DNA of 64,000 bases, taken from positions 36,545 through 100,544 of the forward strand of contig NZ_JAELUP010000113.1 of assembly GCF_016424485.1 (NCBI RefSeq). The letters run 5' to 3'. Positions 1 to 9,100 of the stretch are shown here, piece by piece. Positions within the stretch are counted from its first letter, which is position 1. Each line of letters starts with the position of its first letter. The notes below the pieces were generated by a model. The model worked only from the letters and a program-made list of their open reading frames with translations. It ran no database searches and was not told the DNA's origin. Source of the stretch: Paenibacillus roseus (lineage in GTDB: Bacteria > Bacillota > Bacilli > Paenibacillales > Paenibacillaceae). A program made the translations under genes and the position numbers.

Positions 1-1516
1 GATCCGGCTTTAGCTTGTAAAGATCATCCTTCCGGGCTTGCAGGACCGCCTTGTCGACCAGGTTGGATTTGGCTGTATTCAATTTGCCCAGCGCCTCATC
101 CACCTGTTCCTGGGTTGCATTGGCATTGGACAGCACCGTTTGCGCATCCTCTATTGCCTTTTGCAATTCAGTCCATCTCGAAGGGATATACTCGCTTTCA
201 TCCTGAATGGCATCAAGAATTGCATGGAGCCTGTTTCTCAAAGCGTCCGTCGCTACAAGATCAACAAGTATCGTCCCCGTATCCTTGAGTTGCTCAGCAT
301 CGTGCAGGGTGACCGTAATTTTGCGTTGTCCGGCTTCGGCTACAGATGTATTCTTATAGTTAACGAGTCTGGCAATGTTCTGGGCGACCATTGAAGTAAC
401 TGAGGTTCCGACTACACGGACATTGTCGATGTACAAAGAAGCGCCAAGTCCGTAGCCGCCTGTTCGATCATAGGAACCCGCCACAAATCTGAACTGGTAG
501 TTGCCGTCAGCCGGAATAGTCCCGCGCGAAGTCGTCCAATCTTTTTTTAATCCGCGTCCGTACATTAATTCCGTATACTGCCGGGTATCAACGTTATATA
601 AAAAACCGTATACTTCATAGTCGTCTCCGCCATTTTCGGCCTTCCAATCAAAGGCCAGGCTGTCACCGGCTTCCGCCGCAAACGGACTGCTTACCGCATC
701 TGGACCAAATACGCTTCCGTATGCATTATTCGCATTGGAATTGGAAACCAGAGCGCCCGAGAACCACAGTCTGAGAACCTGGTTGCCGCTCTCGGTAATG
801 ACAGCTGCGTTGAAATTGTTGTTACCGTTAACGTTCAGGCTCCGTTCTACGCCCTCATTTGCCCAGGCAGGTCGGCCGCTGTAATTAACGTCTGTAGAAA
901 AAGAGTAAGGTGTTGACGTTCCATTCTGCACGACATTTCCGGAGACGGTATATGAAGGACCATTGCCGGATATCGTTACCGGCTTCCCTTGGGTCTTTGT
1001 TGCCAATGTGCCAAGTGTTACTTTGGACTTCGTAATTGTCCATCCGGCATCAGTGCCCTGTTCAAAATCCCCGTTCGCCAGTGGAGTGGAAAAATCAATC
1101 TGAAGCTCTTTCCCTCCCTGACCGTTATTCACAGAGTTGACCGAACCTACCTGCTTGGCAATTGTGCCATCGCCAAGATATACAGCATCCCCTACAATCG
1201 AAATCTTGCCTGCTGTGTTGTCCGGATTTTGCACCCGTTTAACAGACAAATTCTCGCTTGACCGCGCGTCGTCCACCTTGAATTTGATGAGGCCGCCGGA
1301 GAGCGTGCCCTCTCCACTCACTTTTACATTCGGGGCCAATGTGACCGGATCATGTCCTCCAACATAAGTAACATTGCCCAGGTCAGATAACCGAGGCCCG
1401 TCGGCAGCAGATGCATTGCGCGGGCTCCAGACTGCAGACAGGCTGGCAGCTGTCATCGATATAACCAACAGCAGAGCCAGACGCTTAAACCAATCCGTTT
1501 GACGTTGCACTATCAT
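1..1516 (-). CDS. Secreted FIVAR-domain surface protein (5' part; runs off left edge)
   Basis: The reading frame opens at an ATG at 1516, preceded by AAGGAAGGAT, and stays open to base 1, giving at least 505 residues with no stop. The N-terminus (MIVQRQTDWFKRLALLLVIS) is a classic signal peptide with a probable cleavage near NASAA-DG. The middle, about residues 40-400, is rich in Gly, Asn, Thr and Ser and looks like beta-sandwich or carbohydrate-binding modules; the segment ending in ASLYIDNVRV resembles the end of a CBM-like jelly roll. From about residue 430 a FIVAR-type helical hairpin appears (SEYIPSRWTELQKAIEDAQT, then NATQEQVDEALGKLNTAKSN). FIVAR modules are common in large secreted glycan-active or wall-attached proteins of Firmicutes. 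The C-terminus, which would show any catalytic or SLH domain, lies outside the window, so the function stays open. Confidence 0.8.
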   Translation of the reverse strand, partial: MIVQRQTDWFKRLALLLVISMTAASLSAVWSPRNASAADGPRLSDLGNVTYVGGHDPVTLAPNVKVSGEGTLSGGLIKFKVDDARSSENLSVKRVQNPDNTAGKISIVGDAVYLGDGTIAKQVGSVNSVNNGQGGKELQIDFSTPLANGDFEQGTDAGWTITKSKVTLGTLATKTQGKPVTISGNGPSYTVSGNVVQNGTSTPYSFSTDVNYSGRPAWANEGVERSLNVNGNNNFNAAVITESGNQVLRLWFSGALVSNSNANNAYGSVFGPDAVSSPFAAEAGDSLAFDWKAENGGDDYEVYGFLYNVDTRQYTELMYGRGLKKDWTTSRGTIPADGNYQFRFVAGSYDRTGGYGLGASLYIDNVRVVGTSVTSMVAQNIARLVNYKNTSVAEAGQRKITVTLHDAEQLKDTGTILVDLVATDALRNRLHAILDAIQDESEYIPSRWTELQKAIEDAQTVLSNANATQEQVDEALGKLNTAKSNLVDKAVLQARKDDLYKLKPD

Positions 1517-1680
1517 GTTCTAATCCTTCCTTTCATTTGCCTTGGCAAATCTGAGTTCAACAACAACCGACAGATTTTGACGTTATTCTCTCAGGGGAAG
1601 TATAACAATCCCGACCTATACCAAACCTATACAATCATTTCTTGTATAGCTGGCAGCAGCCAAGTCACCGAAACAAACGC

Positions 1681-1723
1681 AAACAGAGCTTTCGCCGTCT
1701 TTCAACGGACAAAAGCTCTGTTT
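1681..1723 (-). terminator. Terminator of the deoC-cdd-deoB-pdp operon
   Basis: A perfect 12-bp inverted repeat (AAACAGAGCTTT at 1681-1692, AAAGCTCTGTTT at 1712-1723) with a smaller internal CCGT/ACGG dyad lies just past the pdp stop codon and is followed on the minus strand by a T-rich stretch. Its sequence resembles the hairpin part of the dispersed repeat at 5645-5700, so it may be a domesticated copy of that repeat. Confidence 0.7.
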
Positions 1724-1737
1724 CATGTTAATGCAAC

Positions 1738-3039
1738 CTATTCCGTGATCTCCGCATACACCAATACCGGCGCTTCTGCGTGATCACGAATCTGGATATT
1801 GGCGCGGATCAGTTCAACAACATCCGCAACATCCTCCGAATTCGAATGAATCGTTGCCAGCGGCTCGCCTGCCTGCACAGCATCCCCGACCTTTCGGTTC
1901 AGCATAATGCCAACCGCCAGATCAATTAGCGAATCCTTCGTTGCTCTTCCAGCCCCCAGAAGCATTGCGGCACGCCCGATTTCATCAGCTGTGATGCTGG
2001 CTACGAAGCCGTCGGCATCCGCATTGACTTCAATTTGATAGGCTGCTTGCGGCAACTTCTCCGGATGGTCAACAATTGAAGGATCGCCGCCCTGACTCGC
2101 CACGAATACCTTGAACTTCTCCAGCGCCTTCCCGCTGCGGATCGCTTCCTTCAGCAGCTCTTCCGCTTCATCCAGTGACTCGGCCTTTCCTGCAAGATAT
2201 ACCATCTGCCGACCAAGCGCCAGGCACAGCTCCTCCAGATCCTTCGGCCCCTTGCCCTGCAGCGTCTCAATGGCTTCTTTCACTTCCAGCGCATTGCCGA
2301 TTGCAAATCCGAGCGGCTGGCTCATATCCGAGATGACCGCCATCGTCTTGCGACCGACGCGGTTGCCGATGCCAACCATTGCCCGTGCCAGCTCTTCGGC
2401 ATCCTCTACCGTTTTCATGAAAGCTCCCGCCCCTGTCTTCACATCGAGCACAATGGCATCGGAACCGGCTGCAATTTTCTTGCTCATAATGGAACTGGCG
2501 ATCAGCGGGATCGACTCCACTGTAGCCGTAACATCCCGCAAGGCGTACAGCTTCTTATCCGCGGGAGTGAGATTCCCGGACTGGCCGACGACAGCAAGCT
2601 TGTTCTTGTTGACAAGTCCCACGAAGTCCTCTGACGTCAGCTCCACATGAAAGCCGGGAATCGCCTCCAGCTTGTCGGTTGTGCCACCGGTGTGCCCAAG
2701 CCCCCTTCCCGACATCTTCGCTACCGGAATGTCCAGAGAAGCCACCAGCGGCGCCAACACCAGAGTCGTCGTATCGCCAACCCCGCCCGTTGAATGCTTG
2801 TCGACCTTCACCCCTTCAATAGCGGAAAGGTCGATGGTATCACCGGAATGCACCATCGCCATCGTCAGATCGGCCCGCTCCCGCTCTGTCATATCCTGAA
2901 AGAACACTGCCATTGCAAAAGCGCTGACTTGATAATCCGGAATTTGATCTTTCGTATATCCATCCACAACGAAACAGATTTCTTCCGTTGACAATTCGTG
3001 CCCATCTCGCTTCTTTTGAATCAGATCGACCATCCTCAT
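1738..3039 (-). CDS. pdp: Pyrimidine-nucleoside phosphorylase
   Basis: This 433-residue protein reversibly splits thymidine, deoxyuridine or uridine with phosphate, releasing the base and (deoxy)ribose-1-phosphate in the cytoplasm. It carries the phosphate-binding loop KHSTGGVGD (residues 81-89) and the family signature SGRGLGHTGGTTDKLE (110-125), and has the normal length of the Gram-positive family. The start ATG sits 7 nt after GGAGG. It is the last gene of a four-gene minus-strand operon, 14 bp after deoB, which converts the deoxyribose-1-phosphate made here to the 5-phosphate for DeoC. Bacillus has an equivalent dra-nupC-pdp operon; here the nucleoside transporter is missing and deoB and cdd are present instead. 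Separation from strict thymidine phosphorylase (deoA) rests on context and general similarity. Confidence 0.93.
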   Translation of the reverse strand: MRMVDLIQKKRDGHELSTEEICFVVDGYTKDQIPDYQVSAFAMAVFFQDMTERERADLTMAMVHSGDTIDLSAIEGVKVDKHSTGGVGDTTTLVLAPLVASLDIPVAKMSGRGLGHTGGTTDKLEAIPGFHVELTSEDFVGLVNKNKLAVVGQSGNLTPADKKLYALRDVTATVESIPLIASSIMSKKIAAGSDAIVLDVKTGAGAFMKTVEDAEELARAMVGIGNRVGRKTMAVISDMSQPLGFAIGNALEVKEAIETLQGKGPKDLEELCLALGRQMVYLAGKAESLDEAEELLKEAIRSGKALEKFKVFVASQGGDPSIVDHPEKLPQAAYQIEVNADADGFVASITADEIGRAAMLLGAGRATKDSLIDLAVGIMLNRKVGDAVQAGEPLATIHSNSEDVADVVELIRANIQIRDHAEAPVLVYAEITE

Positions 3040-3053
3040 GGGGATGCCTCCTT

Positions 3054-4235
3054 TTACTTCAACTCATTCAAAAAGCTGGCGCCATGCTCCGGCATCGTCA
3101 CGCTGAAGTTATTGGCTATTGTCGCGCCAATGTCGGCAAACGTCTTCCGAAGCGACAGCTCGCGGCCGCCGTTCTGGAACCGCGGGGAATGCACAAGCAG
3201 CGGAACATATTCCCGCGTATGATCTGTCCCCCGGTAGGTCGGGTCATTGCCGTGATCCGCCGTAATAATGAGCAGATCGTCATCACCCAGTTTCTCCAAC
3301 ACCTCAGGAAGCCGCGCGTCATATTCCTCCAGTGCCCGCCCATACCCTTGAGGATCGCGCCGATGTCCGTATACAGCGTCAAAATCAACCAGATTCAGAA
3401 AGCTCAGCCCTTTAAACGATTCATCCAGCACCTTGATTAACTGGTCCATGCCATCGGCGTTGGACGTGGTGCGAACCGCCCGGGTCACGCCCTCCCCATC
3501 ATAAATATCATTGATTTTTCCCAGCGCAAGTACATCAAAACCTGCGTCCTGCAGCTCATTCATAACCGTGCGGCCAAACGGCTTGAGCGCATAATCATGC
3601 CGATTTGCCGTCCGTTGGAATGCTCCGGGCTTGCCGATAAACGGGCGGGCTATAATCCGGCCCAGCATATAAGGGTCTTCCCGCGTAATCTCCCGGCAAT
3701 ATTCACAGATCGCGTACAACTCCTGGAGCGGAATAACCTCCTCATGTGCGGCAATCTGGAGCACCGAATCGGCAGATGTATAGACAATGAGCGCCCCTGT
3801 CCCAAGCTGCTCCTCACCCAGTTCGACAATGATCTCGGTTCCGCTGGCCGGCTTGTTGCCGATGACCTTCCGTCCGGTGTGCTGCTCAATCCTGGCGATC
3901 AGCTCATCCGGAAAGCCATCCGGGAAAACACGGAAGGGCGTATCAATCTTGAGGCCCATAATTTCCCAGTGACCCGTCATCGTATCCTTGCCGCTGGAGG
4001 CCTCTTGCATCTTTGTATAATAAGCGAGTGGCTTGTCGGCCTTGTCAACACCTGCAATCTCCCTAATATTGGACAAGCCCAGCCGCCCCATGTGAGGCAT
4101 GTATAGGCCGCCAGTCGCCTCAGCAATATGTCCAAGCGTATCCACATCATAATCGTCAAATTGAGCGGCATCCGGCGCTTCGCCGATACCGACCGAATCC
4201 AGTACAACCAGATGAACCCGCTGAAATGTCATCAT
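3054..4235 (-). CDS. deoB: Phosphopentomutase
   Basis: A 393-residue cytoplasmic enzyme of the alkaline-phosphatase superfamily. It interconverts (deoxy)ribose-1-phosphate and -5-phosphate and so links Pdp to DeoC. The N-terminal metal-binding strand has Asp-13 (VVLDSVGIGEAPDA). The phosphorylated threonine of the family is Thr-85 in KDTMTGHWE, and the C-terminal metal ligands lie in TADHGNDPT and DHTREYVPLL. Length is typical. AGGAG stands 8 nt before the first of two adjacent ATG codons. It lies between cdd (27 bp upstream) and pdp (14 bp downstream) on the same strand, so co-transcription is likely. Confidence 0.95.
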   Translation of the reverse strand: MMTFQRVHLVVLDSVGIGEAPDAAQFDDYDVDTLGHIAEATGGLYMPHMGRLGLSNIREIAGVDKADKPLAYYTKMQEASSGKDTMTGHWEIMGLKIDTPFRVFPDGFPDELIARIEQHTGRKVIGNKPASGTEIIVELGEEQLGTGALIVYTSADSVLQIAAHEEVIPLQELYAICEYCREITREDPYMLGRIIARPFIGKPGAFQRTANRHDYALKPFGRTVMNELQDAGFDVLALGKINDIYDGEGVTRAVRTTSNADGMDQLIKVLDESFKGLSFLNLVDFDAVYGHRRDPQGYGRALEEYDARLPEVLEKLGDDDLLIITADHGNDPTYRGTDHTREYVPLLVHSPRFQNGGRELSLRKTFADIGATIANNFSVTMPEHGASFLNELK

Positions 4236-4262
4236 ACATCCAGCTCCTTTCCCGCAAGCAGG

Positions 4263-4658
4263 CTATGTTTTCATATCCCCGGCCCTGAACGCTCCCGGCA
4301 GCAGTTGCGCCATCGTCCACTCCTCAGTATGCCCGTGAAGATTGCTGAGAAATACCCGGGTATGCTCGTCGCAAAATTCAGCAAGCACCTGTCTGCATGC
4401 TCCGCATGGGGATACAGGACCGTCCGTATCCGCTACGACTGCGATAGCTTCAATTTTTTGCTGACCCTCTGATACCGCTTTGAATATAGCTGTGCGCTCC
4501 GCGCAGTTGGTCAAACCGTAGGAGGCATTTTCAATATTGCAGCCTTGATAGATCTGCTTGTTCCCCGCCAGAACAGCCGCTCCGACTGCGAATCCCGAAT
4601 ACGGCATGTATGCCTGCTTCCGGGCCTCCAATGCCTGATGAATTAATTCCTTTTCCAT
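4263..4658 (-). CDS. cdd: Cytidine deaminase
   Basis: A 131-residue homotetramer-type cytidine/deoxycytidine deaminase. The zinc site is visible as Cys-52 with catalytic Glu-54 (NCAERTAI) and Cys-85/Cys-88 (SPCGACRQ). An in-frame ATG seven codons earlier (4679) lacks a ribosome binding site; the start at 4658 has GAAGGGAG about 10 nt upstream and gives the usual MEKELI-type N-terminus, so it is preferred. It feeds uridine and deoxyuridine to Pdp. It is 88 bp downstream of deoC and 27 bp upstream of deoB. Confidence 0.94.
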   Translation of the reverse strand: MEKELIHQALEARKQAYMPYSGFAVGAAVLAGNKQIYQGCNIENASYGLTNCAERTAIFKAVSEGQQKIEAIAVVADTDGPVSPCGACRQVLAEFCDEHTRVFLSNLHGHTEEWTMAQLLPGAFRAGDMKT

Positions 4659-4746
4659 GTTCACTATGCTCCCTTCCATGATGAGACCAATTTTCCAACA
4701 GTCGTTCTAGCTTGCAGTTCCACCTGATATTCCCGTCATTATGCAC

Positions 4747-5415
4747 CTAATAGGAAGAAGCAGACTGCTGCCCCTTCATAATCTGTACGCCTGAGCTGCA
4801 TCCAAGGCGCGAAGCACCGGCCTCGACCATTGTCTTGGCATCATCATAGCTGCGTATCCCCCCGGAAGCCTTGACGGACATTTCAGGCTTGATGGAATTG
4901 CGCATCAATGCCACATCTGCTGCCGTGGCCCCGCCTGTCGAGAAGCCAGTAGACGTCTTTACAAAGTCTGCCCCTGCTTTTGCTGCCAGCTCGCAAGCTT
5001 GTACTTTCTGCTCATCGGTTAGCAAACTGGTCTCAATAATGACCTTCACCAGCGCCTTGCCCGCCGCCGCTTCGACAACCGCTCGTATATCCTGCTCCAC
5101 TATATCAAGCTGTCCGCTCTTCAATGCTCCGACAGGGATGACCATATCAATCTCCGCGGCCCCGTTCTCAATTGCATTACGGGTTTCGAAGGCTTTGACG
5201 GCGCTGGTAGAAGCCCCTAGCGGGAAACCGATCACCGTACACACTTTGACCTTAGTTCCGGCGAGCTGCCCGGCAGCAGTCTTGACCCATGCGGGATTCA
5301 CACATACGGAAGCAAAGCCGTACTCCTTGGCCTCCTCCGTCAGCTTGATGATTTCATCATAAGTAGCGTCAGCGCGCAGCAGCGTATGGTCGATCAGGCC
5401 GGCCAGACTATTCAT
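4747..5415 (-). CDS. deoC: Deoxyribose-phosphate aldolase
   Basis: A 222-residue TIM-barrel class I aldolase splitting 2-deoxyribose-5-phosphate into acetaldehyde and glyceraldehyde-3-phosphate, the last step of deoxynucleoside breakdown. The Schiff-base lysine is Lys-153 in ADFVKTSTGF, the relay lysine Lys-182 in VKASGG, and the acidic residue Asp-90 in AAEIDMV. The ATG at 5415 has GAGG 8 nt upstream; a GTG two codons earlier at 5421 overlaps the ribosome binding site and is less likely. It is the first gene of the operon, directly behind the promoter at 5466-5494. Confidence 0.94.
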   Translation of the reverse strand: MNSLAGLIDHTLLRADATYDEIIKLTEEAKEYGFASVCVNPAWVKTAAGQLAGTKVKVCTVIGFPLGASTSAVKAFETRNAIENGAAEIDMVIPVGALKSGQLDIVEQDIRAVVEAAAGKALVKVIIETSLLTDEQKVQACELAAKAGADFVKTSTGFSTGGATAADVALMRNSIKPEMSVKASGGIRSYDDAKTMVEAGASRLGCSSGVQIMKGQQSASSY

Positions 5416-5433
5416 AAACACCGCCTCGTTTCT

Positions 5434-5450
5434 GGAATAGATTCCATTCC
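5434..5450. promoter_or_regulatory. Overlapping dyad in deoC leader (possible operator)
   Basis: GGAATAGATTCCATTCC contains the dyad GGAATagATTCC and the wider arms GGAAT...ATTCC. It lies just downstream of the predicted transcription start and upstream of the deoC ribosome binding site, where a repressor such as a DeoR-type protein could block transcription. No regulator gene for the operon is in the window. The assignment is inference from position and symmetry. Confidence 0.4.
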
Positions 5451-5465
5451 TATATGTACATGCTC

Positions 5466-5494
5466 ATTCTACCATGTCTCCATTGATAATCCAA
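5466..5494 (-). promoter_or_regulatory. Sigma-A-type promoter of the deo operon
   Basis: On the minus strand, TTGGAT (5489-5494) and TAGAAT (5466-5471) are separated by exactly 17 bp and lie about 50 bp before the deoC start. This is a good match to a vegetative promoter. Confidence 0.65.
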
Positions 5495-5503
5495 AAGTGC
5501 GGC

Positions 5504-5525
5504 CACAAGCGTAAACGACTTGCCG
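5504..5525 (+). repeat. Copy 1 of dispersed CACAAGCGTAAACG repeat
   Basis: CACAAGCGTAAACGACTTGCCG. It is related to the segments at 5645-5670, 16894-16914 and, inverted, 37244-37267. Here only the core is kept. It lies in the otherwise gene-free stretch between the deo promoter and the surface-protein island. Confidence 0.7.
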
Positions 5526-5644
5526 ATTTAACAGGCACAGCGGCGCTTCGTGTAGAACTCCATAACAGGTTGCACGAATGACTTTCGGTTAGCGCCGCCG
5601 TGTGAGAGGTTCTTCTGGACGCTGATTAATCCCGAATTTCTGCT

Positions 5645-5700
5645 CACAAGCGTAAACGGCTTTGCCGTCCTTTGACGGGCAAAAACTTCGTTTCGCGGAG
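5645..5700 (+). repeat. Copy 2 of dispersed CACAAGCGTAAACGG repeat with hairpin tail
   Basis: Begins CACAAGCGTAAACGGCTTTG and continues into a GCCGTC/GACGGGC hairpin and an AAAACTTCGTTTCG tail. The preceding 14 bases (CCCGAATTTCTGCT) are also identical at 16880. The tail resembles the pdp terminator at 1681-1723. Confidence 0.7.
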
Positions 5701-5714
5701 AAATATAAGCTCAT

Positions 5715-5949
5715 TTATAGGCTCAAAACCAGAATTAGTGGTTGACCACTAGGTGGAGGGGACGCTGCGTGGCAGAGGATGCTTCCGATTGCTGTTAAAG
5801 CCCGATTCCTTTATAGGATAGAGGCTAGCAAGGGGAATCGGGCTTTCAAGGCGACCACGTGCGTTTCTCCAGAATTCCTCTGCCCCTTCGCTGCTATCTC
5901 CTCGATGTCAACCACTAATTTTTAGATTGAGCCTTATAAATATTTCAAA
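5715..5949 (+). mobile_element. MITE-like palindromic element, copy A
   Basis: About 235 bp bounded by ~32-bp imperfect terminal inverted repeats (TTATAGGCTCAAAACC...GTGGTTGAC on the left; GTCAACCACTAATTT...TTGAGCCTTATAA on the right). The centre holds a second perfect dyad, AAAGCCCGATTCC (5797-5809) and GGAATCGGGCTTT (5834-5846). No reading frame is present. A second copy lies at 16972-17197 in the opposite orientation. It has the size and structure of a non-autonomous miniature transposon or large REP-like hairpin. Confidence 0.7.
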
Positions 5950-5980
5950 AAAACCTCCGGCGTTCAATTTCCGCCGGAGG
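5947..5980 (-). terminator. Terminator behind the SLH remnant and giant SLH gene
   Basis: Nine-base arms CCTCCGGCG (5954-5962) and CGCCGGAGG (5972-5980) with a nine-base loop. On the minus strand a run of seven T follows. A diverged copy serves the 1412-residue SLH gene at 17210-17245. Confidence 0.85.
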
Positions 5981-6021
5981 CTTATCAATGCGATGTATTC
6001 AACAACTCATGCAAGAACATA

Positions 6022-6132
6022 TTATGATCTTGCCAGCGGCATGATCAGTGCCAGCGTTTTCGCCGCCTCTTCCCGGGTGGAACGGTCCAGCGGCGAAAAG
6101 CTGCTGCCATAGCGCCTGCCGAGAGAATCCAT
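6022..6132 (-). pseudogene. C-terminal remnant of a third SLH-domain protein
   Basis: Read on the minus strand, the 36 codons ending at the TAA at 6022 encode GSSFSPLDRSTREEAAKTLA...LIMPLARS. This closely matches the last residues of the 1412-residue SLH protein (SSFSPKDYATREEAAKMLAL, ending LIMQLVKS). The ATG overlaps the stop codon of the giant gene (TAATG) and is in a different frame. So the tail of an SLH gene survives directly after the stop of another. It is probably a relic left when the giant gene, or its 3' end, was recombined in; translation as a coupled 36-residue peptide is possible but unlikely to matter. Confidence 0.75.
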
Positions 6133-9100
6133 TAGTTCTTGGCTTCAGACGCTACCTTCAAGAGTACTGTCACAGCTTCTGCTCTTGTCGCACGGGCATA
6201 CGGCTCAAAGCGATTTGATCCTTTTCCACTCATGTAGCCGCGGTTCTTGATAGCTGCCACTGCTTCCTTCGCCCAAGCAGGAATCTGTTTATCGTCGTTG
6301 AAGCCTGTTGAAACGGACGCCTGCAAGTTCAAACGGGAAGCTTTAGCCGTCATAACCGCCATTTCGAGACGCGTAATAGGCGCGTCAGGCCGGAACGTTC
6401 CATCCGAATAGCCTGTAATATATCCGGCTTGGACTGCCTGTGCTACTGCTTTTTTCGCCCATTCTCCTATTTCCGTAGCATCTTTGAAGTGCAATTTTGT
6501 TCCCGGTTCAGCCATTTGCGGATGCAAGGCATTCATCAGCATTACGGTAAATTCTGCGCGAGTCACCATGCGGTTTGGTCTGAAACTTCCATCCTGGTAG
6601 CCTTTAGCGATACCTTTGTCAACCGCCCGCTTAATTGAAGATTCGGCCCAGTGACCGGCAATGTCAATCAGCTTAACCGGCGTATTGTTTTCCTGCTCCG
6701 GCTCAGTCCCTTGCCCGACGGCAAACACCGCAAACTTCGTAAAGTGATCGACCGTAACGGTAATCTTGTTGCCGTTTATCGTTCCCCCGGCTATTTCAAT
6801 CCAGCTTCTTTTTTCTTCATCATAGTAGAATACAGAAGGTCTTTGATAGCTTTTTAGTTTGTCAGGATTAAATATAAAGGTCAAGGTTACCGGCTTTTTG
6901 AAATTACCCTGAAAATTTTTGGTGATCTCGAAAGCATTGCTCGCAAGAATCTCTTTGTCTGTAAGCAAACCGTCCACATTTGTTAGCTTATCGATCGTTA
7001 TTTTTAAATCTCTATCTGCTGCACCTGCCGGAATGAAGACGACGACTTCATCTTCCAAGCTGACTTCGCCCTCTTGGCCGGCTAGCAGGCTCAGCCTGCC
7101 ATCATTCGATTTATGCTTGCCGGGAGCATAGCCTCCGCCTGTCGGTGATGTCGAGCCTCCTCCGTTAGACGGCGGTGCGTTGACCGTTAACGTGTACGTC
7201 GTTTTTGTTACGCCGTCTTGGGCAGTGACGATGACTTTATTGCCCGTTGCCAGTGTAACGGCGACCGTCACTCCGTCAGCTTCATACACTTCGAACGTCG
7301 CGTGCGCCGCTGGCGTAATTGCAGACTTGAACGCCGCTAGCGTTGTACCGTACGGAATGTTCTTGATCGTCTCGTTCCCCGTTCCACCCGCGCTTACTGT
7401 TCCGATTGTTGAAGTCAGTGTTGCATCGCTGCTTGGTGGTGCGTTAACCGTTACCGTATATGTCGTTTTTGTTACGCCATCTTGGGCGGTGACGATGACT
7501 TTATTTCCTGTTGCCAGTGTAACGGCGACTGTAACTCCATCCGATTCATACACTTCAAAAGATGCGTTTGCCGCTACCGTAATCCCCGACTTGAACGCCG
7601 CTAGCGTCGTGCCGTACGGAATGTTCGTGATCGTCTCGTTCGCTGTTCCGCCTGTGCTCACTGTCCCAATTGTCGACGTCAGCGTCGCATCGCTGCTCGG
7701 CGGGGCGTTGACCGTTACCGTGTACGTCGTTTTCGTTACGCCATCTTGGGCAGTGACGATAACTTTATTTCCTGTTGCCAGTGTAACGGCGACCGTCACT
7801 CCATCCGATTCATACATTTCGAATGTCGCGTGCGCCGCTGGCGTAATTGCAGATTTGAACGCCGCTAGCGTCGTGCCGTACGGAATGTTCGTGATCGTCT
7901 CGTTTGCTGTTCCGCCTGTGCTCACCACCCCGATTGTCGACGTTAGCGTCGCATCGCTACTCGGCGGTGCGTTGACTGTTACCGTGTACGTCGTTTTCGT
8001 TACTCCATCTTGGGCGGTGACGATGACTTTGTTGCCTGTCGCTAATGCGGTGGCGATCGTCACTCCGTCGGCTTCATACACTTCGAACGTCGCGTGCGCC
8101 GCTGGCGTTATAGCCAACTTGAACGCGGCTAGTGTTGTACCATACGGGATGTCCGTAATCGTCTCGTTCACTGTTCCGCCAGCGCTCACTGTTCCGATTG
8201 TCGAGGTCAGTGTTGCATCGCTACTCGGCGGTGCGTTGACTATTACCGTATACGTCGTTTTTGTTACGCCATCTTGGGCGATAACAATAACTTTATTTCC
8301 TGTTGCTAGTGTAACCGCGACCGTCACTCCATCCGATTCATACACTTCAAAAGAGGCGTTTGCCGCTACCGTAATCCCCGATTTGAACGCCGCTAGCGTC
8401 GTGCCGTACGGAATGTTCGTGATTGTCTCGTTCGCCGTTCCGCCTGTGCTTACCACCCCGATTGTCGAAGTCAGTGTTGCGTCGCTGCTTGGCGGTACGT
8501 TAACCGTTACCGTGTACGTCGTTTTCGTTACGCCATCTTGCGCAGTGACGATGACCTTGTTGCCTGTCGCTAACACGGTCGAAACGGTCACTCCATCGGC
8601 TTTATACACTTCGAACGTCGCGTGCAACGCTGGTGTAATTGCAGACCTGAACGCGGCTAACGTCGTGCCGTGCGGAATATTCGTGATCGTCTCGTTCGCC
8701 GTTCCTCCTGTGCTCACTGTCCCAATTGTCGACGTCAGCGTCGCATCGCTACTAGGCGGTGCGTTAACTGTTACCGTGTACGTCGTTTTCGTTACTCCAT
8801 CTTGCGCAGTGACGATGACCTTGTTACCTGTGGCTAACACGGTCGCAACGGTCACTCCATCGGCTTTATACACTTCGAACGAAGCGTGCGCCGCTGGTGT
8901 AATCGCCATTTTGAACGCCGCTAGCGTCGTGCCGTGCGGAATGTCCGTGATCGTCTCGTCTGCTGTTCCGCCTGTGCTTACCACCCCGATTGTCGAGGTC
9001 AGTGTTGCATCGCTGCTTGGTGGTGCGTTGACCGTTACCGTGTACGTCGTTTTTGTTACGCCGTCCTGGGCCGTGACGATGACTTTGTTGCCTGTTGCCA

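Larger units (their letters stand above)
5631..6106 (+). repeat. Long direct repeat, copy A, framing the giant surface gene
   Basis: About 475 bp, matched in the same orientation at 16880-17371. In order it holds the CACAAGCGTAAACGG segment, a MITE-like element (5715-5949), a terminator (5954-5980) and the 3' end of an SLH-protein gene (6022-6106). The flanking parts are direct matches while the MITE-like core is inverted between copies. This and copy B bracket the 3533-residue gene. Confidence 0.8.
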